From Prochlorococcus sp. AG-402-B19 (GTDB lineage Bacteria > Cyanobacteriota > Cyanobacteriia > PCC-6307 > Cyanobiaceae), in contig QCHM01000002.1 in NCBI GenBank assembly GCA_003279615.1, forward strand, positions 62,001 through 126,000: a stretch of DNA of 64,000 bases, given 5' to 3'. Positions 1 through 9,373 of the stretch are shown piece after piece. The notes below the pieces were generated by a model that was given only the letters and a program-made list of their open reading frames with translations, searched no databases and was not told the origin of the DNA. A program made the position numbers and the translations under genes. The first letter of the stretch is position 1. Each line of letters opens with the position of its first letter.

Positions 1-2
1 CT

Positions 3-806
3 AAAAAACATACTTCGATAAATAGATGTCGACTTCTTGGTGCTCATATGGAAGGACCTTTTTTATGTGAATCATATTCTGGAGCCCATGATATGGAAAG
101 TATTTGCAAGCCAAGTATTTCTGCTTTAAATGAAAGAATAAAGGGATTTGAAGATGACATAGCATTAATGACATTGGCTCCAGAATTAAGAGGGTCTTTT
201 GATGTCATTTCTCGTCTAAGAGAATTAAATATCGTGGTTTCACTGGGACATTCTTCAGCTGATTTTGATTCGGCGATGAATGCTTTTAATAATGGAGTGA
301 CTATGGTTACACATACTTTTAATGCAATGAAAGGTTTACATCATCGAGCTATTGGGCCTATAGGAGCGGCTTCAAGAAGAGACGATGTCTTCCTTGGACT
401 GATTGCTGATGGTGTTCATGTTCATGCAGATATGATTAGGCTTTTAAAGATACTTGCACCAAAGCAAATTGTCTTAGTTAGTGATGCAATATCAGCTTAT
501 GGTTTAGGAGATGGATCGTTTAATTGGGATAAACGTCTGATAACAGTAGAAAATGGTTTATGCAGACTTCCAAATGAAACAATTGCAGGATCCACTGTGC
601 CTTTACTAGATGCATGCAAAAAAATAGCTAAATGGATTAATGACCCTTCTGCTGCTATTTGGATGGGAACACTTGCTCCACGCATGGTATTAAGTCAGAA
701 CAAAATGACTTTAAAATCTTTTTTTATTGGAAAAAATATCAAGTCTTTACTTCGATGGAAAATGAATTCTTGTAATCAACAGTTGTCTTGGCATTTGGCT
801 GCGTAA
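3..806 (+). CDS. nagA: N-acetylglucosamine-6-phosphate deacetylase (5' end outside window)
   Basis: The protein would remove the acetyl group from N-acetylglucosamine-6-phosphate, giving glucosamine-6-phosphate in the cytoplasm for amino-sugar and cell-wall recycling. The frame is already open at base 3, so the ATG at 48 is internal and the N-terminal third lies outside the window. Family landmarks of this amidohydrolase are visible in order: HMEGPF (metal-ligand Glu), GHSSA and VTHTFNAM (metal-ligand His residues), the HVHADM region, and VSDAI, whose Asp is the expected catalytic base. The gene ends 28 bp before chlM on the same strand and may be cotranscribed with it. Family assignment is firm; the physiological substrate in this organism is inferred. 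Confidence 0.9.
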   Translation, partial: KKHTSINRCRLLGAHMEGPFLCESYSGAHDMESICKPSISALNERIKGFEDDIALMTLAPELRGSFDVISRLRELNIVVSLGHSSADFDSAMNAFNNGVTMVTHTFNAMKGLHHRAIGPIGAASRRDDVFLGLIADGVHVHADMIRLLKILAPKQIVLVSDAISAYGLGDGSFNWDKRLITVENGLCRLPNETIAGSTVPLLDACKKIAKWINDPSAAIWMGTLAPRMVLSQNKMTLKSFFIGKNIKSLLRWKMNSCNQQLSWHLAA

Positions 807-834
807 GATTGGTAAGAGGTAATTATCTGATTAA

Positions 835-1536
835 ATGACAACGCAAATTGAGAACAACGAAAAGACGGAAGTCACGGAATATTTTAATGGTACTGGGTTT
901 GATAGATGGAATCGAATATATAGCGAAAGTGATGATGTAAATAAAGTGCAAAAAAATATAAGGATAGGTCACCAAAAGACAGTTGATGATGTAATTAGTT
1001 GGTTGAAAGAGTATGAGAATATCAAGGACAAAAGTTTTTGTGATGTTGGCTGCGGTGTTGGTAGTTTAAGTATTCCATTGGCAAAATTGGGTGCTAAATC
1101 GATTTATTTAAGTGATATTTCTGAAGCGATGATAAATGAGACAAAAAACAGGGCAAAGGAAGCAGGCTTGGACTTAAATAGGTTGAATTTTCGAACATCT
1201 GATTTAGAGAATTTAAAAGGTTCATTTAATACAGTTATTTGCTTAGATGTTTTCATTCACTACCCTCAACAGGAGGCTGAGGCAATGGTGAAACATCTCT
1301 GTCAATTATCTGATGAGAGATTAATTGTTAGCTTTGCGCCCTATACTCCTTTACTAGCCCTTTTGAAAGGGATTGGTCAACTATTTCCTGGACCAAGTAA
1401 AACTACACGGGCCTATACATTAAAGGAGACCGGAATTATCGAAGCTGCGAAGCAATCTGGTTTTAAAGTGGTCAAAAGTAAGTTGAATCAGGCTCCTTTC
1501 TATTTCTCAAAATTAATAGAATTTGTGAAATCCTAG
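835..1536 (+). CDS. chlM: Magnesium-protoporphyrin IX methyltransferase
   Basis: ChlM transfers a methyl group from S-adenosylmethionine to the ring C propionate of Mg-protoporphyrin IX, a committed step of chlorophyll synthesis. The 233-residue length fits the family. The SAM-binding motif CDVGCGVGSL is at residues 69-78, after an N-terminal segment with YFNGTGFDRW, which is typical of ChlM. The middle part shows the methyltransferase motif VICLDVFIHYP. It lies just downstream of nagA on the same strand and converges on the response regulator gene. No terminator is obvious in the 32-bp gap to that gene. The identification is strong because the N-terminal block is specific to this enzyme rather than to generic methyltransferases. 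Confidence 0.93.
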   Translation: MTTQIENNEKTEVTEYFNGTGFDRWNRIYSESDDVNKVQKNIRIGHQKTVDDVISWLKEYENIKDKSFCDVGCGVGSLSIPLAKLGAKSIYLSDISEAMINETKNRAKEAGLDLNRLNFRTSDLENLKGSFNTVICLDVFIHYPQQEAEAMVKHLCQLSDERLIVSFAPYTPLLALLKGIGQLFPGPSKTTRAYTLKETGIIEAAKQSGFKVVKSKLNQAPFYFSKLIEFVKS

Positions 1537-1568
1537 AGAACTAAAATTTTTATTTTTCAAAAACACAT

Positions 1569-2297
1569 TTAGGTAACTAAATGATTTTCAAGTGCATATC
1601 TAACTAATTCTGTTCTACTAGAAGTACCGGTTTTAATAAATAATCGACTCACATATTTCTCTACATTGCGGATAGAAGTCTCAAGTTGTCTTGCAATTTC
1701 TTTGTTCATTAAACCTTCCGCTACTAGTTGCAAAACGCTTGCCTCTCTTGGGGTGAAATTAGGAATCGAATCATCTTTCCGTGAGATATTTTTATCCCCA
1801 TGGCTAAGCATTGATTTGATTTCTGTAATCTGTTTTGCCATTTGGCCAACATCAGCATTAGCAAATCTGGCTGCTTCAGTTAATAATCGCTCTTGCCGTT
1901 GAACTACATTCTTAACTCTTGCAACTAGCTCATCGGGATCAAATGGTTTTGGCATGTAGTCGTCTACACCTGCTTGATACCCTTGAGTTCTATCAGCAGT
2001 CATACCTTTAGCAGTAAGAAAAATGACAGGTGTACCTCCAAGTCTTTCATCTTCTCTAATTTTTTTTAAAAGCCCATAACCATCACATCTAGGCATCATA
2101 ACGTCACTGATAATTACATCAGGAATCATTTTTTGAGCTTTTTCCCATCCTTCTTCTCCATCTACAGCGGTTGTAACTTGAAATCCTTCATCTTCAAGAT
2201 AAGCCTGAACAGCAGTTCTTAAACCAGGTTCGTCATCGACCAGTAATATCCTTGGAGTCTGAGAAACTTCTTGTGTTGATGGATTTGGGTCACTCAT
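1569..2297 (-). CDS. NarL/LuxR-type two-component response regulator (Ycf29-like)
   Basis: This is a cytoplasmic DNA-binding response regulator of 242 residues. The receiver domain spans about residues 15-130: acidic pocket VDDE at 20-23, predicted phospho-acceptor Asp65 in VIISDVMMP, and conserved Lys117 in YMPKPF. A C-terminal LuxR/GerE helix-turn-helix lies at about 181-240 (FTPREASVLQLVAEG, then NKEIAR). The arrangement matches the plastid Ycf29/cyanobacterial NarL group rather than OmpR-type RpaA/RpaB. No sensor kinase gene is nearby, so the input signal cannot be read from context. It is divergent from the cysteine desulfurase gene with 79 bp between them. Confidence 0.85.
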   Translation of the reverse strand: MSDPNPSTQEVSQTPRILLVDDEPGLRTAVQAYLEDEGFQVTTAVDGEEGWEKAQKMIPDVIISDVMMPRCDGYGLLKKIREDERLGGTPVIFLTAKGMTADRTQGYQAGVDDYMPKPFDPDELVARVKNVVQRQERLLTEAARFANADVGQMAKQITEIKSMLSHGDKNISRKDDSIPNFTPREASVLQLVAEGLMNKEIARQLETSIRNVEKYVSRLFIKTGTSSRTELVRYALENHLVT

Positions 2298-2376
2298 AAG
2301 AATTGTACTTCTAGAGTTTTTTAAAGATGATATTAACCTTTATTCCTCTCTATTATTTAGCTTAACGAATGAATCA

Positions 2377-3525
2377 ATGGATAATAATCATCTGATTTTT
2401 GATTTTCAGTCCTCAACACCATGTTGTACGAAGGTCGTTGAGGAGATGGCTCCTTATTGGAATGAGTTGTGGGGTAATCCCTCTAATACTAATAATCGAT
2501 CAGGTGTTTTTGCTTCAGCGGCCGTAGAAGTATCTCGTGAAAAAATAGCTTCATATTTGAATATCGAGCCTAAAAGATTAATTTTCACAAGTGGGGCAAC
2601 AGAAGCGAATAATTTGGGTTTAGTTGGACATGCAAGAGCTAAAGCACAACACATTGGAAAACCTGGACACATAATTACCGTTTCAACTGAACATCATGCA
2701 GTCCTTGATCCGCTAAGGCAGCTTCAAAAAGAAGGGTTCCGTTTGTCAGAATTACAACCGAATAAAGATGGTTTAATCAATATTCAACAACTTTCTGAAG
2801 CTGTTAAAAAAGATACTTTTTTGGTTAGCGTCATGGCTGCAAATAATGAGATAGGGGTTTTGCAACCTATTGCTGAAATTGGGTCTTTTTGTAAGAGAAA
2901 GGGAATCGCTTTTCACACTGATGCCGCTCAAGCCTTGGGATATTTAGATTTAGACCCTGATAAATTATGCATTGATTTAATGAGCTTGAGTGCTCACAAA
3001 ATCTATGGTCCTAAAGGTATTGGAGCTTTAGTGATTAGGGAAGGATTTCCTCTTAAACCATCTCAATATGGAGGAGGGCAGGAGCTTGGATTAAGATCTG
3101 GCACGCTCCCTGTTCCCTTAATTGTTGGATTTGCAAAGGCAGTCGAAATAACAAAAAATGATCAGGATGAAAGGAATAAGAGACTTCTAATTTTTAGGAA
3201 CTTATTGTTGAGCGGATTAAAAAAGAATATTTCTGGTTTGATAGTTAATGGATCTATCGATCAAAGATTGCCTCATAATCTCAATATCACTTTCCCTGAT
3301 GTGAAGGGAAGTCAATTGCATAGTCAATTAAGAAGGTTTATTTTTTGTACTAGTGGTTCAGCTTGCAGTAATGGTGAAGCTTCTCATGTCCTGAAGGAGA
3401 TAGGGCTCTGCAAAAAAGATGCTGAAGCATCAATAAGGATGAGTATTGGAAGAAAAACTTCTGAGAAAGATATCAAAGAGGCTATTGATATTATTACAAA
3501 TATAGTGATTAATCTTAGAAAATAA
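2377..3525 (+). CDS. Cysteine desulfurase (NifS/IscS family)
   Basis: This PLP enzyme takes sulfur from cysteine, yielding alanine and a persulfide for Fe-S cluster or other sulfur-carrier pathways. It has 382 residues, normal for the family. The PLP-binding lysine is Lys208 in SLSAHKIYGPKG; TSGATEANN at about 71-79 and STEHHAVL at about 103-110 are class-V aminotransferase landmarks. The active-site cysteine is Cys330 in TSGSACSNG. The short catalytic loop suggests a group I (NifS/IscS-like) desulfurase rather than SufS. The gene converges on rsmH with only 7 bp between the stop codons. Confidence 0.88.
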   Translation: MDNNHLIFDFQSSTPCCTKVVEEMAPYWNELWGNPSNTNNRSGVFASAAVEVSREKIASYLNIEPKRLIFTSGATEANNLGLVGHARAKAQHIGKPGHIITVSTEHHAVLDPLRQLQKEGFRLSELQPNKDGLINIQQLSEAVKKDTFLVSVMAANNEIGVLQPIAEIGSFCKRKGIAFHTDAAQALGYLDLDPDKLCIDLMSLSAHKIYGPKGIGALVIREGFPLKPSQYGGGQELGLRSGTLPVPLIVGFAKAVEITKNDQDERNKRLLIFRNLLLSGLKKNISGLIVNGSIDQRLPHNLNITFPDVKGSQLHSQLRRFIFCTSGSACSNGEASHVLKEIGLCKKDAEASIRMSIGRKTSEKDIKEAIDIITNIVINLRK

Positions 3526-3532
3526 GTTAAAT

Positions 3533-4447
3533 CTATTTTAAGAATCTCTTTGCAGAAATTCTTAACTTTGCACTTTTACTTCTTGGATTTAATTCTATCT
3601 CTTCAGGGCTTGCTCTCAAGGGCTTCTTAGATAGTACTTCTAATCTATTGTCAGTTTTAAAGATCGATTTTACTCTTCTATCTTCTAGTGAATGAAAACT
3701 CATTACCATAAATATTCCTCCCTCTAACAACCAGTTTGGAGCTTTTTCTAATAAGCTGTCCAGCGATTCCAATTCATTATTAACAGCTATTCTTAAAGCC
3801 TGAAAAGTTCTAGTTGAAGGATGAATTCTGCCATGTCTTTGCTTGGGTGGAAAACAACCAGCAATTGCATAAGAAAGAGCTTGGGTTCCACTGTATGCCC
3901 CATTTTCTGCAAGATCATTTTTGATTTTTCTTGCAATGCGTCTAGAACGTTTTTCTTCTCCTAAGTTGTATATCAAGTCTGCTAAGTCCTTTTCAGATAG
4001 AGTGTTAATAAGTTCTGCAGCACTTAGACCTTTTTCAGGATTCATTCTCATATCTACCGGACCATCTAAACGAAAGCTAAAACCTCGTGAAGGCTCATCA
4101 AGTTGATGACTACTAACTCCAAGATCCGCTAAGACGCAAATGGCTTGTTCGTTAAGTGAAAAGTCTGCGAAGTTTGTTGAGATTATTTCTATTCTTGTTC
4201 CGAACTTTATTAATCTTTCTGATGCTGCTTCTCTAGCCATTGGATCTTGATCAAGCCCAATAATTTTGATTCCAGGGAAATTCTCTAGTATTTGCTCTGA
4301 ATGCCCCCCTCCTCCAATGGTTGCATCAATAATTAATCCTTGTTTTGTTAATTCACTTGGTAATTCCTTTAGTGATTGAATTATTTCTTTCCCCATTATT
4401 GGGACATGATTAAAGTTAGAACTTGAACTAATTGGCCCTTCTTTCAT
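3533..4447 (-). CDS. rsmH: 16S rRNA (cytosine-1402-N4)-methyltransferase
   Basis: RsmH (MraW) methylates N4 of C1402 in the decoding centre of 16S rRNA. The 304-residue protein has the family's SAM-binding sequence [10 protein letters not shown] at residues 41-50, the [11 protein letters not shown] motif, the RGFSFR segment and the conserved [12 protein letters not shown] block near the C-terminus. It is divergent from ndhH and separated from the ndhH start by about 40 bp. It is not in a division-cell-wall cluster here, which is common in marine picocyanobacteria. Confidence 0.93.
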   Translation of the reverse strand: MKEGPISSSSNFNHVPIMGKEIIQSLKELPSELTKQGLIIDATIGGGGHSEQILENFPGIKIIGLDQDPMAREAASERLIKFGTRIEIISTNFADFSLNEQAICVLADLGVSSHQLDEPSRGFSFRLDGPVDMRMNPEKGLSAAELINTLSEKDLADLIYNLGEEKRSRRIARKIKNDLAENGAYSGTQALSYAIAGCFPPKQRHGRIHPSTRTFQALRIAVNNELESLDSLLEKAPNWLLEGGIFMVMSFHSLEDRRVKSIFKTDNRLEVLSKKPLRASPEEIELNPRSKSAKLRISAKRFLK

Positions 4448-4488
4448 AAGTTTTCACTAGTATTTAGACATAGTTTTAGTTGGGCCCA

Positions 4489-5673
4489 ATGACGCAGCTT
4501 GAAACGCGTACGGAGCCAATGGTGGTCAACTTTGGGCCACATCATCCATCAATGCATGGGGTATTGCGGTTGGTCGTAACCCTTGATGGAGAGGATGTTG
4601 TTGATTGTGAACCAGTTATTGGTTACTTGCACAGAGGGATGGAGAAAATTGCTGAGAATAGAACAAATGTGATGTTTGTTCCTTACGTGAGTCGCATGGA
4701 TTATGCGGCTGGCATGTTTTATGAAGCCATTGTTGTTAACGCCCCTGAACGTTTAGCAAATATAAAGGTACCTAAGAGAGCAAGTTATATCAGAGTGATA
4801 ATGCTTGAGTTGAATAGGATCGCTAACCATTTGCTATGGTTAGGCCCATTTTTGGCAGATGTCGGGGCTCAAACTCCTTTCTTCTATATTTTTAGAGAAA
4901 GAGAGATGATTTACGATTTATGGGAGGCTGCAACTGGCCAAAGATTGATTAATAATAATTATTTTCGTATTGGTGGCGTTGCATGTGATTTACCTTGGGG
5001 CTGGTTAGAAAAATGCAAAGATTTTTGTGATTGGTTTGGTCCTAAAATTGATGAGTATGAAAAATTGATAACTAATAACCCTATCTTTCGTCGACGTATA
5101 GAAGGCCTAGGAGTTATAGGAAAAGAGCAAGCGATTAACTGGAGTCTTTCTGGTCCAATGCTTCGGGCTGCAGGTGTTCCATGGGATTTGAGAAAGGTAG
5201 ATCATTATGAATGTTATGACGATTTCGAATGGGATATTGCATGGGAGAAAGAGGGGGATTGTTATGCAAGATATAGAGTTCGTATTGAAGAGATGAGACA
5301 GTCATTAAAAATATTAAGACAAGCTTGTGAGATGATTCCAGGGGGGGCAACAGAAAATCTTGAGGCAAAAAGGACAGTTGAGGGAAAAAAAGGTGATATG
5401 TCAGGCTTTGATTATCAATATGTAGCTAAGAAGGTTGCACCTACTTTTAAGATTCCTAATGGTGAATTATATACACGCCTTGAATCTGGGAAAGGAGAGA
5501 TAGGAGTATTTATTCAAGGTAATAATGATGTAACTCCTTGGCGGTTTAAAATTAGAGCGGCTGATTCTAATAATTTGCAGATACTTCCTCACATACTTAA
5601 GGGAGCTAAGGTCGCTGACATAATGGCTATCTTAGGTTCCATTGATGTGATTATGGGTTCTGTTGATAGATAG
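4489..5673 (+). CDS. ndhH: NAD(P)H-quinone oxidoreductase subunit H (NDH-1)
   Basis: NdhH is a peripheral-arm subunit of the thylakoid NDH-1 complex, homologous to the 49-kDa subunit of complex I, acting in respiration and cyclic electron flow around photosystem I. The protein starts [11 protein letters not shown] at ATG 4489; a TTG nine bases upstream would add only three residues and is less likely. Typical segments include [23 protein letters not shown] and a C-terminal [11 protein letters not shown]. Length is 394 residues, as usual. The DHNA-CoA thioesterase gene follows after 5 bp, so the two may share a transcript. Confidence 0.95.
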   Translation: MTQLETRTEPMVVNFGPHHPSMHGVLRLVVTLDGEDVVDCEPVIGYLHRGMEKIAENRTNVMFVPYVSRMDYAAGMFYEAIVVNAPERLANIKVPKRASYIRVIMLELNRIANHLLWLGPFLADVGAQTPFFYIFREREMIYDLWEAATGQRLINNNYFRIGGVACDLPWGWLEKCKDFCDWFGPKIDEYEKLITNNPIFRRRIEGLGVIGKEQAINWSLSGPMLRAAGVPWDLRKVDHYECYDDFEWDIAWEKEGDCYARYRVRIEEMRQSLKILRQACEMIPGGATENLEAKRTVEGKKGDMSGFDYQYVAKKVAPTFKIPNGELYTRLESGKGEIGVFIQGNNDVTPWRFKIRAADSNNLQILPHILKGAKVADIMAILGSIDVIMGSVDR

Positions 5674-5678
5674 CTTCT

Positions 5679-6131
5679 TTGGAAAAGCGTAATCCTAGAG
5701 AATGGTTATGTTTGAAACGAACCGTTCGTTTTGGTGAGACAGATGCTGCCGGCGTGGTACATTTTCTTGAATTATTCAGATGGTGTCATGAAACTTGGGA
5801 AGCAAGTTTAGAAAAACATGGAGTAGTTTTACAAGAAATTTTTCCTGCAAACCAAATCAATACAAGCCAACTAGATGTAGCTTTTCCAGTTGTTCATTGT
5901 GAAGCAAATTATTTTCAACCACTTTATGTTGGAGATACTATCAATATTGAACTAAATCCAGAGAAGATAAATGACTCTTCATTTGTACTTCGATTTAAAT
6001 TTAAAAAAAATGGTGAGAAAATCGGCATGGCAAATATAAAACATGTATCGATAAATCCGATTACAAGAGACATATGTGCATTATCTAAGCAAATAAATTT
6101 GTGGCTTCATGAATCTAGTTTGAATTTTTAG
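5679..6131 (+). CDS. 1,4-dihydroxy-2-naphthoyl-CoA hydrolase (hot-dog thioesterase)
   Basis: This 150-residue hot-dog-fold protein is the likely DHNA-CoA thioesterase of phylloquinone (vitamin K1) synthesis, releasing dihydroxynaphthoate before MenA prenylates it. The motif FGETDAAGVVHF near residues 18-29 contains the catalytic Asp of the 4-hydroxybenzoyl-CoA thioesterase group. The start is a TTG, 5 bp after the ndhH stop; no ATG lies near the expected N-terminus. Its 3' end overlaps the convergent menE gene by 4 bp. The men neighbours support this substrate over another acyl-CoA. Confidence 0.85.
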   Translation: MEKRNPREWLCLKRTVRFGETDAAGVVHFLELFRWCHETWEASLEKHGVVLQEIFPANQINTSQLDVAFPVVHCEANYFQPLYVGDTINIELNPEKINDSSFVLRFKFKKNGEKIGMANIKHVSINPITRDICALSKQINLWLHESSLNF

Positions 6132-7363
6132 TTAATTGGTCTATTAAATGCTATCCAATCTTGCCATTTTTTTATTTCCCATTTTTTATTGATATTTCTT
6201 GAAAGCTTTGGACAATCGTACCAGTTCAGTGGTTTATGGGATGGTTGCCAGTCTTCAATGAGATCAGTCAGAAGAGAGATGATTGGATATCTGTTAATTC
6301 CTTTTTCTTTGAATTTAATTAAGGCAATTAAACGTTGTCCCCATTTCTTATCACTAACTCCTAGTACAAAAATGTCTTTAATTGGGATTTGATTTTTCGA
6401 GATTATTTTCATTAATTCCATTTCGATATCTTCTGGGAAAATTGTTTCACCACCAGAATTTATAGCTGAATCTCTTCTGCCCAGGATTTGTATTGCTTTT
6501 CTATTGTCGAGAGTGATGTATTGCGCTAAATCGCCTGCTTCCCACCATCCATTTGTGTCTGCAATTGATTCGAATTTATCATTCTTCCATTTTGAAGTTG
6601 CAATCCTACTAGTTTTAATTTTAAGGGAATTTCTTTTATTGATTTCTATCTCAACATCTTCGAGAGGGAACCCAACACTATTACTTCCTTTTAAAAAATC
6701 GTTGGGACTCAAGCAAGTCACCATTGCAACAGTTTCGGTGGCCCCATAACAAGGAGCTAAATTAATAGAATTTCTTCGCGCTTTGTCAGCAAGTTCTTTG
6801 GAGATCAAAGCCCCTCCAACCCAGATTAAAGCTAGAGATTGAAGCCATTTTAAACCATCAGAATCATCAATTAAAGACGATAATTGAGTTGGAACTAGGG
6901 ATGTAATTAATGGACGTCTATATTTATTAGTTAATGCTTCACTAAACTGCTTAAGTTGAAGTGGTTTATGCATTAAAGAAGGTGAAATCCAGCGATACTC
7001 CGATTGCCACGTGTGATGTCTCCACCAAGGCATGAAACCACTTATATGGTGTAAAGGTAGTGAATTGAGAATGATGCACTCATTTGGCTTAAGGCCATGA
7101 TTCCTTAACCACATTCCGGTTGCTAAAGCCGAATTAGTTAGATTTTTAATTGATTGGAAACAAAGACTTGGCCCTCCAATGCTCCCCCCGCTTGAAATCA
7201 TTATTCCTTCTCCTTCAGGTAAAGTTGACGATGTGGGAATTTTCGTTTGATCTTTTGGAGGTGCTAGATATACCCAGTTATGCTTTTCAAAATTCTTCAA
7301 AATTTCTTTTGAACAATCCAGGTTTTTTTCAGGAATACATTTAACAACTGCAATTTTGTTCAT
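6128..7363 (-). CDS. menE: o-Succinylbenzoate-CoA ligase
   Basis: MenE activates o-succinylbenzoate with CoA and ATP in phylloquinone synthesis. It belongs to the AMP-binding (ANL) superfamily; at 411 residues it is shorter than many bacterial MenE proteins. The motifs CYGATET and GRRDSAINSGGETIFPEDIE, the latter with the hinge region, are clear, and a C-terminal NKKWEIKKW supplies the expected lysine. The phosphate-binding loop is unusual: it reads SSGGSIGGPSLC, without the usual Pro-Lys pair. It is the last gene of a menA-menC-menE run; its start overlaps the menC stop by 4 bp (ATGA), suggesting translational coupling. Confidence 0.88.
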   Translation of the reverse strand: MNKIAVVKCIPEKNLDCSKEILKNFEKHNWVYLAPPKDQTKIPTSSTLPEGEGIMISSGGSIGGPSLCFQSIKNLTNSALATGMWLRNHGLKPNECIILNSLPLHHISGFMPWWRHHTWQSEYRWISPSLMHKPLQLKQFSEALTNKYRRPLITSLVPTQLSSLIDDSDGLKWLQSLALIWVGGALISKELADKARRNSINLAPCYGATETVAMVTCLSPNDFLKGSNSVGFPLEDVEIEINKRNSLKIKTSRIATSKWKNDKFESIADTNGWWEAGDLAQYITLDNRKAIQILGRRDSAINSGGETIFPEDIEMELMKIISKNQIPIKDIFVLGVSDKKWGQRLIALIKFKEKGINRYPIISLLTDLIEDWQPSHKPLNWYDCPKLSRNINKKWEIKKWQDWIAFNRPIN

Positions 7364-8331
7364 ACGGCTTCCCAGACTGTTTTTGGATTGTTGTTAAAGA
7401 GTGGGCCTTTGGGGCACCATCCAGGTGCAAGTCCAGGTGCACAAGGATTCCCTCCTTTGACTTGCCTGGCAGCGAGGTAATTAATCCACCTTCTCCCAAT
7501 ACCAGTTTCAAAAGCTGTGCTTATAACTGTTTGACTATCTTCTTGTTCAATTTCTTTTAACAGTAATCTAGGATCACCATCTAATGCAGGGCGACGTATT
7601 TGCCAACTTTTCCATGTTTTTCGTAAATATGGAAATTCAACCAAAGATTCATCTAGTGCGATTGGAATTTGATTGGCTAATGAGAATAAACCTTCAATAT
7701 CTTTTGATGGGAGTGGCTGTTCAATCCATTCCAAACGAGGTTCGTTTTTGAGTTCGTTAATCCATTCTTGTGCTTTTTGTCGACTCCATCCTCCATTTGG
7801 ATCAATTCTAAGTTTAAAATTATTTGGTAAAATATCTAAGATTTTTTGTAATGTTTTCTCTTCCTTAAAGTTTTTTTCTTGGTGAGATACTTTCCATTTT
7901 ATTGTACAAGAACTTTTCTTGTCATTTGATCCATACACATATTTAACTATTGACTCTAATGGATCAATATCTGTAGGTAAAAGATAAGCTGATTTTGCGA
8001 TGTCAAAATTTTCAAAATTTAACTTACTTTTAGTGAGATTTTCTAAATCGGCTAAGCAGGTTCCTAATCCGAAAGCAAGTGCTCCTGGCAATTCACATAA
8101 ATAATTTTCTATTGAATCTTTTGTAGTTTGTCTCCCAATAAAATCAAGACTTTCGATACTTTTTTGTAATTCCTTTTTCTCAATAGGTGATACTTCACCC
8201 CATCCGCAATTTCCATCTGAGTCTTTTATTTGCAACAATAAACCTACCTTGCTATGAATACTTCTTTTCGAGGTTATTAACTTTCTTGTTAGTTGAAATG
8301 AAAATGGTTTGATATTAATTATTAATTTCAT
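7360..8331 (-). CDS. menC: o-Succinylbenzoate synthase
   Basis: MenC dehydrates SHCHC to o-succinylbenzoate in the phylloquinone pathway. The 323-residue protein has the enolase-superfamily layout: an N-terminal capping domain and a barrel with KWKVS (catalytic Lys region), RIDPNGGWS (metal Asp), EWIEQPL (metal Glu), ALDESL (metal Asp, Glu) and STAFETGIG. It lies 19 bp downstream of menA and overlaps menE by 4 bp. Context with menA, menE and menF makes OSB synthase much more likely than another enolase-family activity. Confidence 0.9.
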   Translation of the reverse strand: MKLIINIKPFSFQLTRKLITSKRSIHSKVGLLLQIKDSDGNCGWGEVSPIEKKELQKSIESLDFIGRQTTKDSIENYLCELPGALAFGLGTCLADLENLTKSKLNFENFDIAKSAYLLPTDIDPLESIVKYVYGSNDKKSSCTIKWKVSHQEKNFKEEKTLQKILDILPNNFKLRIDPNGGWSRQKAQEWINELKNEPRLEWIEQPLPSKDIEGLFSLANQIPIALDESLVEFPYLRKTWKSWQIRRPALDGDPRLLLKEIEQEDSQTVISTAFETGIGRRWINYLAARQVKGGNPCAPGLAPGWCPKGPLFNNNPKTVWEAV

Positions 8332-8350
8332 GATTAAATAAAATCAAAAA

Positions 8351-9274
8351 TTAATTATAAAAAAATGAGGATATAGCAAAACCTACACTCAAGCATAAAC
8401 CATTAATTGTCTGAAAGCGTAAAGCTAAAAACTTACTGTTTTTAATCCGCTCAGGTTGGTTGTGATGTCTTTTAATTAATTTGATAAGATCTAAACTTGA
8501 AGGAAGGCTAATTAAACATATAAGAGTCGTTATTGGCCAAATCCCAATTAGTACTGGTAATAATTCTAATAAAAATATTAGACCAACGAACCACGGTAAG
8601 AGTTCGGCCGCTCGATGAGTGCCTAAAATAACTAAGGGTGATTTTTTACCGACAGCAGCATCTTGATTGATTTGATGAAAATGCGAACAGAATAGAACCA
8701 AAGTGGTCGCCATCGCTGGACCTGCCCCAACCATCAGTGCTGTTCCCCAGGGGATAGCATGAAAATTAGATTTTGGAGAAACAACAATTAGTGCTGCAGC
8801 TGTAGCAAGGGGGCCAAAGGCAATCCAGCAGAGGGGTTCTCCTAACCCCTTATATCCCAGCCTAAATGGTGGCCCTTGATATAAATATCCAAGAAAACAA
8901 CAAGTTAAGACCAAAAAAAGTACTGTTATTTTACTTTTTAGAGCAAGGATAAATATGATAAATAAACCTAATAAAAGAGAAAAATATGCAACTCGACTTA
9001 CAGTGGTTTTATTACCCGTTAAAGCGACTACGGAGTGGAATTTGTATTTGTCAACGCCAGTTTCATCGTCAAAAAGATCATTGGTAAGATTCTCCCAAAG
9101 CAAAATCAAGATAGAGGCAATTAGAAAACCGATGAATTGTCCTAGACGAATATTGCCGCTATTTCCTAGCTCCCATGCTGCAGATAAAATCACAGGCATT
9201 ATTGCGACTGAATATAATGGCCACTTAATTGCAGCTTGCCAAAGATGTTTCTTTTCAATTTTAGAAGACTTCAC
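8351..9274 (-). CDS. menA: 1,4-dihydroxy-2-naphthoate phytyltransferase
   Basis: MenA attaches the phytyl chain to dihydroxynaphthoate, forming the membrane-bound precursor of phylloquinone, the photosystem I cofactor. This UbiA-family protein has 307 residues and about eight hydrophobic segments. The first prenyl-diphosphate motif is NLTNDLFDDETGVDKY; the second Asp-rich region is around HFHQINQDAAVGKK. The chosen start is a GTG at 9274. The frame stays open further upstream, into the spacer before menF, so a longer N-terminus from a rare start codon cannot be excluded. It is divergent from menF. Confidence 0.9.
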   Translation of the reverse strand: MKSSKIEKKHLWQAAIKWPLYSVAIMPVILSAAWELGNSGNIRLGQFIGFLIASILILLWENLTNDLFDDETGVDKYKFHSVVALTGNKTTVSRVAYFSLLLGLFIIFILALKSKITVLFLVLTCCFLGYLYQGPPFRLGYKGLGEPLCWIAFGPLATAAALIVVSPKSNFHAIPWGTALMVGAGPAMATTLVLFCSHFHQINQDAAVGKKSPLVILGTHRAAELLPWFVGLIFLLELLPVLIGIWPITTLICLISLPSSLDLIKLIKRHHNQPERIKNSKFLALRFQTINGLCLSVGFAISSFFYN

Positions 9275-9373
9275 TGATAAAATAACCTGTTCTGTTTGTT
9301 TCTTGGTTCCTTCCTTAAGACTAGGCAGCAGTTCATGTATTGGTTTATTTATGTCTAAAGGCTCTAATTGGTT

